Below are positions 14,897-21,915 of a DNA stretch of 28,874 nucleotides, piece by piece. The notes under the pieces were generated by a model that was not told the origin of the DNA, did no database searches, and was given only the letters and a program-made list of their open reading frames with translations. Within the stretch, counting starts at the first letter, position 1. The number at the start of each line of letters is the position of its first letter. The DNA comes from a virus: the IMG/VR virus record IMGVR_UViG_3300044632_002154, positions 1 to 28,874 of that record. One strand, 5' to 3'. The position numbers and the translations under genes are program-made.

Positions 14897-15580
14897 TCAG
14901 CGCAACAACATTTTTACAAAATCTCTAAAAAGATTTTCATTAGAACAATCCAGCCATCTGTTTCTTATTTTTGACTTTACGTAAAACCACCATTTTTGCG
15001 CTTCAGGATGCGGACCTATAACACCTATTTTTCCTAGTCCTGCTGTCTGTATTAACGCTGCAGCCTCTCCGTTTTTATAGGTAGCCACAATTTCTCCAAT
15101 ATACTTATCTCCCGTGAAAACAGTGCCGTCATGAAAGTAAAGATCTGCAGGCTTACCTTTCCAGACTACAGAAACAATATCATGCTTGTCATGCTTTACG
15201 GTAGCGTTCTTCATCTCAATATATCTATCAGCTTTTGTTTCTTTTGACAGTATATTGAAATACTCATCACCTGCAAAATAAGCTCCCATGCAGATACCCA
15301 AATACCTTCCTCCGTCGTGTAGATAGTTCTTAACAATTGAACCTAGCGCTTTTAATTTAGACTTATGGAATTTGTCTGCGTCTCCTGATCCTCCAGGAAC
15401 TACAAATATATCAGAGCTATTCAACAAGTCTCTAGTCACATTTAATTTTGGTATGCTGCCTGGTCCAACCAACTTTATATTGTAGCCCTCAAACTTCAAG
15501 CATTCAACCACACCATCAGCGCAGTCTATGCTACACATAGGATTTTCCACATATACCAATATGGTTTTCTTTTTTGGCAT
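14897..15580 (-). CDS. Class I amidotransferase-like protein, BPL_N type
   Basis: The 227-aa protein has the fold pattern of class I glutamine amidotransferase-like domains, closest by eye to the BPL_N family found at the N-terminus of some biotin-protein ligases. The segment VVPGGSGDADKFHKSKLKAL (60-79) is followed by a nucleophile elbow GGRYLGICMGAYFAG with C97. A late HPE motif (H191, E193, in GVIGPHPEAQ) completes a Cys-His-Glu triad. No ligase or synthetase domain is attached. The usual role would be ammonia release from glutamine or a related hydrolysis; substrate and partner are unknown. TATAGT lies five bases before the start, predicting a leaderless message. Confidence 0.7.
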   Translation of the reverse strand: MPKKKTILVYVENPMCSIDCADGVVECLKFEGYNIKLVGPGSIPKLNVTRDLLNSSDIFVVPGGSGDADKFHKSKLKALGSIVKNYLHDGGRYLGICMGAYFAGDEYFNILSKETKADRYIEMKNATVKHDKHDIVSVVWKGKPADLYFHDGTVFTGDKYIGEIVATYKNGEAAALIQTAGLGKIGVIGPHPEAQKWWFYVKSKIRNRWLDCSNENLFRDFVKMLLR

Positions 15581-15585
15581 GTCTT

Positions 15586-15593
15586 ACTATACA
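15586..15593 (-). promoter_or_regulatory. -10 box TATAGT for the amidotransferase-like gene
   Basis: Minus-strand TATAGT (15591-15586) is preceded by TG and lies five bases from the ATG at 15580. There is no Shine-Dalgarno. Confidence 0.5.
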
Positions 15594-15654
15594 TGGGTGG
15601 TTTAAACAATTAAAGTTTATAATTATTGCAGGGTAAGTAAATTGCACATATTTA

Positions 15655-15689
15655 TGGTATAATATTATGAAGGCTAAGTAGCCTTTTTT
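15655..15689 (+). promoter_or_regulatory. Extended -10 promoter with 5' hairpin, copy 2
   Basis: TGGTATAAT (15655-15663) is followed by AAGGCTA-AG-TAGCCTT (15670-15685) and a T run. The block from TTTATGG through AAGGCTA is identical to copy 1 at 13603. The loop differs (AG versus GT) while the stem is unchanged. A leader of about 35 nt separates it from the ATG at 15724. Confidence 0.65.
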
Positions 15690-15723
15690 AACTTAACCTA
15701 CACCCACAAATCCTAAATTCACA

Positions 15724-15921
15724 ATGAAGCAGCGGAAAGAAAAATTACTGAACCCTCCAGAGTCATCTCACGGAGGTCCAGGGGCGGAAAGACGTATAGC
15801 CCTACCCAAAATAACTAAGCCTAGGAACATAGACCTCCCAGATTGGGAGGTAAAGCTATTAGAAAACCCTGGAGCAATCCAGGGCTTAATCTACACAAAA
15901 GATGGTAGATTAAGAAGATAA
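15724..15921 (+). CDS. Hypothetical basic protein, 65 aa, monocistronic
   Basis: This is a small Lys/Arg/Pro-rich protein (MKQRKEKLLNPPESSHGGPG to LIYTKDGRLRR) with a short hydrophobic strand near the end. It could be disordered or bind nucleic acid, but no family is recognised. It is the only gene between its promoter-hairpin unit and a strong terminator, matching the arrangement of the gene at 13651. Confidence 0.6.
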   Translation: MKQRKEKLLNPPESSHGGPGAERRIALPKITKPRNIDLPDWEVKLLENPGAIQGLIYTKDGRLRR

Positions 15922-15938
15922 CAAAAACCGGTTTTTGT
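15921..15938. repeat. 18-bp perfect palindrome ACAAAAACCGGTTTTTGT
   Basis: The dyad begins at the last base of the preceding stop codon and sits just before the terminator stem at 15946. With no loop it is a poor hairpin. It could be a protein-binding site or help leftward termination by adding a T-rich tract. Confidence 0.5.
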
Positions 15939-15945
15939 ACAAAAA

Positions 15946-15983
15946 CCCCGGCCCAAATTAAGGGCCGGGGAATCTTTTTTTTA
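15946..15983. terminator. Bidirectional intrinsic terminator between convergent genes
   Basis: CCCCGGCCC (15946-15954) pairs with GGGCCGGGG (15962-15970) around a seven-base loop. Rightward it is followed by AATCTTTTTTTT; leftward by TTTTTGT. It serves both the 65-aa gene and the nrd operon. Confidence 0.85.
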
Positions 15984-15991
15984 GCTGTTGG

Positions 15992-17641
15992 CTATGCCTG
16001 GCAATTCTGACAGTTCATTATATTTCTAGCCAACTCTTGCGCGGGGTTAGCGCTTCTCTGGTAGTACAAGCTTTTGACTCCCATCTCCCAAGCAAAAAGG
16101 ATCAACTCATTTACATCCTTAGGCTTAGTATCTGGAGGAATCATTAAATTAAGGCTCTGAGACTGGTCGATATACTTTTGACGCTGGGCAGCCTGAATAA
16201 CGATTTCTTTCTGGCTGATTTCTCCGAAAGTTTTGAACACAGCTTTTTCTTCTTGAGATAAAAATTCAAGATGCTGGACACTGCCTCCTTTGATAAGGAT
16301 GCTTTTCCATGTTTCTTGATCGTCTCTATTTTTTAATTTAAGTAGTTTTTGCAGGTGTTCGTTTTTATATGTAAATTTTCCTTTAGCAAGATCCTTTACA
16401 AAGTAGTTACTGTTTAATGGCTCAACGCTCGGAGATACCTGCCCAAGTATAAACGAACTACTGGTTGTGGGGGCAACAGCAAGAGTTGTAACATTTCTTC
16501 TATTGTAACCTTTTAATATAGGGGCCTCGCCATAAGACGCTGCCAGCTCTTCGGTAGCATTGTCTGCGCGCTCTCTGATAAGTTTCCATATTTCCACATT
16601 TAAAAATTTGGCCTCCATTGACTCCCATGCAATCATTTTACTTTGGAGCAAAGAATGCCAACCTAGTACTCCCACACCTAAAGCTCTTTGATTTATAGCA
16701 AATCTTCTTGGAGCTTCCATATACTGCATGCCTTCTGTTTTATCTATAAACTCTGTCATTACAGCGTCTAAAAAATAAACCATAGTCTCTACCGCATCTG
16801 TTTCTTTCCACTCATCATAATTTTCAAGATTTAAAGAAGAAAGATTGCATACAAAAGATTCGTCATGATTGTTCGATAGAGCTATCTCACTGCACAAGTT
16901 ACTATTTTTAATTTTTAAGTTTTTATCTTTGTAAACTTGTGGAGCCTGGTCATTCATTGTGTCGATAAACACAATATAAGGATAGCCCGTTTCAAACTTC
17001 TTTTTAATTACAAGACTCCACAGCTTGCGTTTAATTTTATCTCCATCCCTCATTGATTTAAGCCAGTCATCAGTAACTGTAATGCCAAAACTTAAATCTT
17101 GAATGCTATTTCCTTCAGATTTAATTTTTAAAAATTCTTCAATATCTGGGTGCTCAATAGGCAAATATGCCGCAAAGCTGCCTCTGCGTACATTACCCTG
17201 GCTTACTACGCTCATGATTTTATCAAACAGTTCCATAAAGTGAACTGCCCCTGTACTCTCTCCTCCTGAGCTGATACTGCTACCCCTGGCTCGTACATCT
17301 CCAAAATATGCACTAGTACCTCCACCGTGTTTAGTCATCATCGCTACTTCACTAGCCTTTGTCATAATTCCTTCCATAGTGTCAGGAATATAGCTTCCAA
17401 AGCAGCTAATCGGTAGTCCTCTCTTTCTCCCAAAATTACTCCATACTGGCGAGCTTAGAGAGTAAAAGCCTCGACTCATATAGTTTTCAAACTTATCTGC
17501 AAAACCAGTTATACCTAGTATTTGTTCTGCAGAATCAGCGATACCTCGAATTCTATGCTCTGCTGTTTCTTCTTCTAGGAGATAGCCGCGCTCTAGGAAC
17601 TTTCTAGAGTCCTTGTTCAACCAATAGTATTTTTCAGTCAT
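15992..17641 (-). CDS. nrdA: Ribonucleotide reductase class I large subunit, compact form
   Basis: The protein reduces ribonucleoside diphosphates to deoxy forms in complex with NrdB. At 549 aa it lacks the N-terminal ATP-cone domain of cellular NrdA. Catalytic residues are in place: C80 in PISCFG and C265 in CNLSSLN (redox pair), N248, C250 and E252 in NSNLCSEIA, the tyrosine pair in SLYYQRS, and C-terminal CQNC for thioredoxin or glutaredoxin transfer. The start follows the nrdB stop by three bases, so the two are co-translated. Without the ATP cone, dATP shut-off of overall activity is probably lost, which suits phage replication (inference from domain loss). Confidence 0.95.
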   Translation of the reverse strand: MTEKYYWLNKDSRKFLERGYLLEEETAEHRIRGIADSAEQILGITGFADKFENYMSRGFYSLSSPVWSNFGRKRGLPISCFGSYIPDTMEGIMTKASEVAMMTKHGGGTSAYFGDVRARGSSISSGGESTGAVHFMELFDKIMSVVSQGNVRRGSFAAYLPIEHPDIEEFLKIKSEGNSIQDLSFGITVTDDWLKSMRDGDKIKRKLWSLVIKKKFETGYPYIVFIDTMNDQAPQVYKDKNLKIKNSNLCSEIALSNNHDESFVCNLSSLNLENYDEWKETDAVETMVYFLDAVMTEFIDKTEGMQYMEAPRRFAINQRALGVGVLGWHSLLQSKMIAWESMEAKFLNVEIWKLIRERADNATEELAASYGEAPILKGYNRRNVTTLAVAPTTSSSFILGQVSPSVEPLNSNYFVKDLAKGKFTYKNEHLQKLLKLKNRDDQETWKSILIKGGSVQHLEFLSQEEKAVFKTFGEISQKEIVIQAAQRQKYIDQSQSLNLMIPPDTKPKDVNELILFAWEMGVKSLYYQRSANPAQELARNIMNCQNCQA

Positions 17642-17644
17642 AAT

Positions 17645-18616
17645 TTAAAATAGATCGTCTTCGCTAAAAGATTGATTTTTCTTACTGTATTCAACAGGAC
17701 GAGAGTGGAAAAAGTCTGTCATGTTGTTACCTAGCAATTCTTCTTCAAACCAAAGACTGTCTTTGAGTGTTTCTTTGTCTACTGTAAAGGGTTGGGGAAA
17801 CCCTATTTGCTGCATAGATTCGTTGATTCTGTTTTTTATAAACTCTTTCAATATAGCCGCACTAAGTCCTTTCTCCTGAATACCATTCACCATCCAATCG
17901 ATGATTTTGCTTTCAGACTCAAAAGCAGCACGGGCCTCATCGACAATACGTTCCTGAAGTTCTTTGTCAAACAAATCAGGATATTCTTCTCTAATCGTAT
18001 TGACTATCTTTATTCCTACCAGCGCATGTATAGCTTCTTCGTTTCTGGTATACTTCACTTGCTGATCTGTATCTTTAAGTACGTTTTTAAATCTGGCAAA
18101 CCAATTGATAACATAGAACTGGCTAAACAGAGATACATTCTCTACAAACAAAGTAAAAAGAATCAGCGCATACAAATACTGTTTTTTGCTATCTTTATAA
18201 AACTTATGCGTATACTTTCTCAGATATTTTACGCGCCCTTGTATCCATTCTAATTTTAGATTTTCTTCAAAAATATCTTCCAGTCCTAATACGGAAAGCA
18301 ATCGCTCGTACGCGCTGTTGTGAATAACTTCCACGTTTGCCATCACATACCCAAGATCTTGTAAACTAGGGTGAGGGAGATTGTCTCCTAGTTTAGCCCA
18401 AAAGGTTTTTACTGCCACTTCTATCTGTCCTATTGCAGATAACGTGCGCACAATAATTTCTCTTTCTTTATCTGAAAGATTTACTTTAAACTGTTGAATG
18501 TCAGACTTAAACGAGAACTCTTTGTCTGTCCAAAAGCCGTTGTGCATGGCTTCTATAAATGACTCAGTCCAAGGATATTTGTTAGGTTTTCTAGAGATTT
18601 GTTCTTCAAATATCAT
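17645..18616 (-). CDS. nrdB: Ribonucleotide reductase class I small subunit
   Basis: This di-metal radical subunit supplies the tyrosyl radical to NrdA. The 323-aa sequence has ligands E96 and H99 (VEVIHNSAY), E159 (FVENVS) and E194/H197 (NEEAIHALV). Y103 is four residues after H99, the place of the radical tyrosine. The first ligand, Asp in E. coli, appears to be Glu here (E66 in IGQIEVAVKTFW). The C-terminal tail SFSEDDLF is the type that docks in the large subunit. It is the first gene of the nrd pair, behind a minus-strand TATAGT. The metal type cannot be read from sequence. Confidence 0.95.
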   Translation of the reverse strand: MIFEEQISRKPNKYPWTESFIEAMHNGFWTDKEFSFKSDIQQFKVNLSDKEREIIVRTLSAIGQIEVAVKTFWAKLGDNLPHPSLQDLGYVMANVEVIHNSAYERLLSVLGLEDIFEENLKLEWIQGRVKYLRKYTHKFYKDSKKQYLYALILFTLFVENVSLFSQFYVINWFARFKNVLKDTDQQVKYTRNEEAIHALVGIKIVNTIREEYPDLFDKELQERIVDEARAAFESESKIIDWMVNGIQEKGLSAAILKEFIKNRINESMQQIGFPQPFTVDKETLKDSLWFEEELLGNNMTDFFHSRPVEYSKKNQSFSEDDLF

Positions 18617-18642
18617 ATGCTTTTTTGGTTAAGGGTTAGTAA

Positions 18643-18648
18643 ACTATA
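18643..18648 (-). promoter_or_regulatory. Possible -10 box TATAGT upstream of nrdB
   Basis: Minus-strand TATAGT (18648-18643) lies 26 bases before the ATG at 18616, so this message would have a short leader, unlike the leaderless set. No clear -35 is seen. It follows the hairpin at 18668. Confidence 0.4.
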
Positions 18649-18667
18649 CTAGCAAAAAATGAACGAC

Positions 18668-18696
18668 TAAGAGAGTGAATTAACAGCACTCTCTTA
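18668..18696. terminator. Perfect 10-bp stem-loop after the amidase-like gene
   Basis: TAAGAGAGTG (18668-18677) pairs with CACTCTCTTA (18687-18696) around nine bases. On the minus strand the T-rich stretch comes only after eight other bases, so termination may be partial or the hairpin may protect the end of the upstream message. Confidence 0.5.
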
Positions 18697-18718
18697 AGAT
18701 TTATAGCTTGCTTTTTGA

Positions 18719-19384
18719 TTACCCTACAAGAGCAATTCCATTAGAAGAAATTTTGTCTAAACACCATGAAGAAAAAGGTAAACTTCTAGATTCTTTATTT
18801 AAATTTGCGCAAGACACAATACTGGCGCTAGATTGAGATGCTGCACTAAACCTTGTGGTATTTTTGTTCATTGTGGGGCTCATATCGTGCCTTGTACATA
18901 TATCTTTCAATAGTTCACTCAGTGCAGATATCTGTGCATCTTCATAGTCTGCCCAATAGCTGTAGCCTTTAAATTCTAAATTAAATACTTTACCAGTATA
19001 CATGTTGTAGGGCTTGTTAAAACCAAAGGCATAGTACTTACCGTTTTCTTTTTCAAGATACGCCTCGTTGGTTAAAAATATTGATATTGTGCTTTTATTT
19101 GCTTCAATAAATTTTTTCCCAGGACCTATGTGATTTGTCCAAAATTCTTCGTCTAAGCATTTGTATATTTCACCATCTCGAAAAATTACATAGTGTCCGG
19201 CTCGTCTGTCGGCCATGATCTCCCAGTTTTGCATCAGGCAGGTTTCATTTTTTTGCTCTCCTGTAAAAGTATATTTTGTTCTAGAAAAAGAACTGTGAAG
19301 CACAATGTTTGTTTTTTTTGTGCTTCCGTGTACGTAAGTTTTTGAACTTAGTGGATAATTATTTATATTTTTTAAATATTTCAT
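18719..19384 (-). CDS. Amidase_2-like protein, possible endolysin with altered zinc site
   Basis: N-acetylmuramoyl-L-alanine amidases of this fold cut the glycan-peptide bond in peptidoglycan. The 221-aa protein has the family order: IVLHSSFS with H30 as first zinc ligand, NWEIMADRRAGHYVIFRDGEIYK (53-75), TNHIGPGK (83-90) and ISIFLTNEAY (100-109). The last zinc region, usually a His plus a Cys or Asp, reads SCANLNKESRSLPFSSW, with C192 and serines instead. The enzyme may be inactive, use a different set of ligands, or my alignment may be off. It overlaps the deaminase gene by 26 bases. No signal peptide is seen, so it would need a holin. Confidence 0.65.
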   Translation of the reverse strand: MKYLKNINNYPLSSKTYVHGSTKKTNIVLHSSFSRTKYTFTGEQKNETCLMQNWEIMADRRAGHYVIFRDGEIYKCLDEEFWTNHIGPGKKFIEANKSTISIFLTNEAYLEKENGKYYAFGFNKPYNMYTGKVFNLEFKGYSYWADYEDAQISALSELLKDICTRHDMSPTMNKNTTRFSAASQSSASIVSCANLNKESRSLPFSSWCLDKISSNGIALVG

Positions 19385-19805
19385 TAGATAGTGATAGTTG
19401 ACGAATGTTGACGTTTGCTGTGATAGCTTTCTCTAGAGCTGAAGAGTCTCTATTGTAAATTTGATCATATACGATTTCTCTAACTCCGTGAGCATATAGC
19501 ATGTCAAAGCAAGTGCCGCACGGGAGCATTGTTACGTATATATAGTAAACTTCTCCAGGTTTAGTATATTTCAAGCAATTATATTCTGCATGAATTACGT
19601 GAGGTCTTCTTGCGTCCCTGTCTGACCAGTCTATTTCTACTCCCGGCAAAGCTCCATTATACCCTGTGGATGCAGTTGATCTATCGATCCTAAATGCCGC
19701 AGCACCAACCGCAACATAGGGATCAGGAGACCTTTGTGCGGCTGTGTAAGCCAGCATCATACCATATTGATCCCAATTGGGGCGCGCTCTTTCTGTGATG
19801 TTCAT
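19359..19805 (-). CDS. Deoxycytidylate deaminase-like protein
   Basis: This family converts dCMP to dUMP, feeding dTMP synthesis. The zinc-binding motifs are clear in the 148-aa protein: HAE at 72-74 (VIHAEYNC) and PCGTC at 95-99 (MLPCGTCF), with E74 as the proton shuttle. The length is typical of ComEB/dCMP deaminases. Some relatives deaminate other nucleotides or act in antibiotic pathways, so substrate is inferred from the neighbouring nrd genes. It overlaps the amidase-like gene, and the 62-aa gene ends six bases upstream of its start. Confidence 0.88.
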   Translation of the reverse strand: MNITERARPNWDQYGMMLAYTAAQRSPDPYVAVGAAAFRIDRSTASTGYNGALPGVEIDWSDRDARRPHVIHAEYNCLKYTKPGEVYYIYVTMLPCGTCFDMLYAHGVREIVYDQIYNRDSSALEKAITANVNIRQLSLSNEIFKKYK

Positions 19806-19811
19806 GACATG

Positions 19812-20000
19812 CTAGCCTAGCACATCATATGTGTGTCTGCAAAGGTTTTTGAGCAGCACTTCAACTTCCTCATCTTTAAGCTTTTCAAAGTTTTTAAACG
19901 TAACTTTTTCTCCGTCGTAATAAGCTTTTAAAACACAAGTGCCATCGTAAACGATTGTGATTTCGTCTGTGTCTGTGTTATAATCAAATTCAAAAGTCAT
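19812..20000 (-). CDS. Small hypothetical protein, 62 aa
   Basis: I prefer the ATG at 20000 (MTFEFDYNTDTDEITIVYDG) over the in-frame ATG at 20060, because the latter overlaps the start of the rightward RNA polymerase gene and adds a lysine/leucine-rich stretch that looks noncoding. The protein is acidic, beta-strand-rich at the start and helical at the end (DEEVEVLLKNLCRH). No family is recognised. It leads the deaminase/amidase unit. Confidence 0.6.
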   Translation of the reverse strand: MTFEFDYNTDTDEITIVYDGTCVLKAYYDGEKVTFKNFEKLKDEEVEVLLKNLCRHTYDVLG

Positions 20001-20042
20001 TATAGCTTTGTTTTTTAATAATTTCTTACTAATATAACTAAT

Positions 20043-20735
20043 ATGGCTACTAGTAAACAAGAAAAAATAATTAAACTTAAAGAATATTTTAAAAATATGA
20101 AATTAGACGCTGCCGTCATGGGAAGAACCATGGGTAGCCCTACAACTTTTGTGACGCCGTTAATTATGCTAGATGCAGCTAGTAAGCTATTAAAGGTATA
20201 TTCTAAGCAGGTTCCTCCTGACGATAGAGATAACGTGGTATTTTCTAAATTTTTAGGCCCAGAAGATTATGTAAAAGAGCATATCGAGCACGATGCTGGA
20301 AAAATACAACTAAAGGCTAAAAATAAGCTAAGACAAAAAAGAAACTTATCCTGGCTTCATGCAGGTTTCTTCTCTCCTCAAATTAAATCTGTTTTTGTTG
20401 GAAATACGCTAAGCCAAAATATTGAGGGAGTGAACCCTATGGAGCAGTATATGCTGGCCCATAAAGTTACAAAGATGGGTGAAGGAGGTATAGGTTCTAG
20501 TGAGGCTATACCCGATTCGTCTAGAGAAGTAAACGAATCACAATTTGGACTTCTTGATCCTATTCAAACAGTAGAAGCAACGACCATCGGGGTAGTAAAT
20601 TTTTTCGTGCATAACACTAGAAAAGGTGTAGACGGAAAGCTTTACCGACAAGTGATTGATAATGCTACGAATAAACCTGTATGGATTGATCATCAAGAAT
20701 TCCTTTCTTCTACTATCGATGTGCCTGAACATTGA
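20043..20735 (+). CDS. RNA polymerase beta subunit, middle fragment
   Basis: The 230-aa protein matches an internal part of multisubunit RNA polymerase beta. [13 protein letters not shown] (58-70) equals the bacterial VDDIDHLGNRR region. [20 protein letters not shown] (131-150) equals [40 protein letters not shown] (167-186) equals [20 protein letters not shown], the fork and rifampicin-pocket area. It ends about where bacterial beta continues into the next domain, so the remainder must be encoded elsewhere. It is the only rightward gene between 12025 and the window end besides the cassettes. A TATAAC lies four bases before the ATG. Identity is recognised by motif, not search. Confidence 0.85.
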   Translation: [230 protein letters not shown]

Positions 20736-20757
20736 TAATTTGGCATTTGTTTATTTA

Positions 20758-21897
20758 TTAAACTCCAGAGTATACTTTAAACACATATTCTTCAGCGTTT
20801 TCTTGTTTGCCGGTCCAGGGATTTATAAATTTTCTTTCCGAAAGGAATGTGCTGCCTGGCGCAACTGACTGCACTTCAAAAAAGCAGCCCTTTATTGCTG
20901 CGCTAAATAAAGCTCTTTCTCTGAAGTTTCCTGATGGTCCAGATGCGCCTAAAAGTAGCGGATCGTTGGGATACATCGTTCCAGGGGTATTACAATCTGA
21001 ACCGGGCGGAACTTGATTCGTACATGCTAAAGACCTATCTAATCCTAACCTATGTTCTCTGATGCCCGCTTGAACGCCTTGAGGTGGACGAATTTCGTCA
21101 TATGGCTCTTCTCTTCCACATAAATCATGCATTGTCCAAGTTAAGTCTCCTACAGCAATAAAATATAAGCCGTAACTAGTAGGGCCTATATCATTATCGC
21201 GATTTCTTAAAAGTTGATCTGCTCTAACTGATTCAGAGATAGATATACCGGTAGCCCCAAATAGTCCCTCGTACGGAAAAATTTCATCAGGCCTTTGAAC
21301 GTAAGGAAACGCAGCGCTACAAGGGCCACCTTTAAAAGATTCTTTATGTTTTGGAGCGCCATTTTTTACATCTATAGTATCTATGAGTATTGACTTATAG
21401 TTGGCAGGCAAGCGAACGGCCTGTTCGAGCTCTGAATAAGCTTCAAATATTTGTTCAGTTACATTTACATTTGTTAGTCCGCCAATTTTAATCCATTCAT
21501 CTTGCGTGCTGCTGGCTAGATATACTTGAAATGTGCCTATTATTTTTTGTACGGACCCGTACGGGCAAAGTCCAGCGTCAGGACAACAGTAATCACCATC
21601 TTCGTATGTTTTTTGGACGCTAAAGTAGGTAGAGCTACCACCCCCTGTTTGGTATAGTCCAGGGCATCCACCAAAACAAGTAGAACCACCATTAGCGCCT
21701 GCAGTGCATTCAACTGTCTCATATGACGCACAGCAACTAACCTGACAATCTCGAGGAGAAGGCTGGAGGCTTAGTAGCGGAGTAGGGTATCTCCAAATAT
21801 CAATTAAATTATAATCTTCAAGTCCATCAGTGCAATAAATGTGCTCTTCTTTTTGAGCGTCCCAAGCAAATGGGGCGGCATAAACTATATCTCCCAT
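20758..21897 (-). CDS. Cys-rich virion-type protein next to collagen fibre
   Basis: This 379-aa protein has no recognised family. Cysteines cluster in residues 50-110 (RDCQVSCCASYETVEC, STCFGGCPG, DYCCPDAGLCPYG) and recur later (GGPCSAAF, CTNQVPPGSDC), which suggests disulfide-linked or metal-bound knots in an extracellular protein. A block SILIDTIDVKNGAP and several aromatic strands look like a beta-rich fibre or spike domain. It lies 18 bases downstream of the collagen-like fibre gene on the same strand, so the two probably form one structure. No signal peptide is seen, as expected for a virion protein. Confidence 0.6.
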   Translation of the reverse strand: MGDIVYAAPFAWDAQKEEHIYCTDGLEDYNLIDIWRYPTPLLSLQPSPRDCQVSCCASYETVECTAGANGGSTCFGGCPGLYQTGGGSSTYFSVQKTYEDGDYCCPDAGLCPYGSVQKIIGTFQVYLASSTQDEWIKIGGLTNVNVTEQIFEAYSELEQAVRLPANYKSILIDTIDVKNGAPKHKESFKGGPCSAAFPYVQRPDEIFPYEGLFGATGISISESVRADQLLRNRDNDIGPTSYGLYFIAVGDLTWTMHDLCGREEPYDEIRPPQGVQAGIREHRLGLDRSLACTNQVPPGSDCNTPGTMYPNDPLLLGASGPSGNFRERALFSAAIKGCFFEVQSVAPGSTFLSERKFINPWTGKQENAEEYVFKVYSGV

Positions 21898-21915
21898 AAT
21901 TTTGTATATGTTGAT

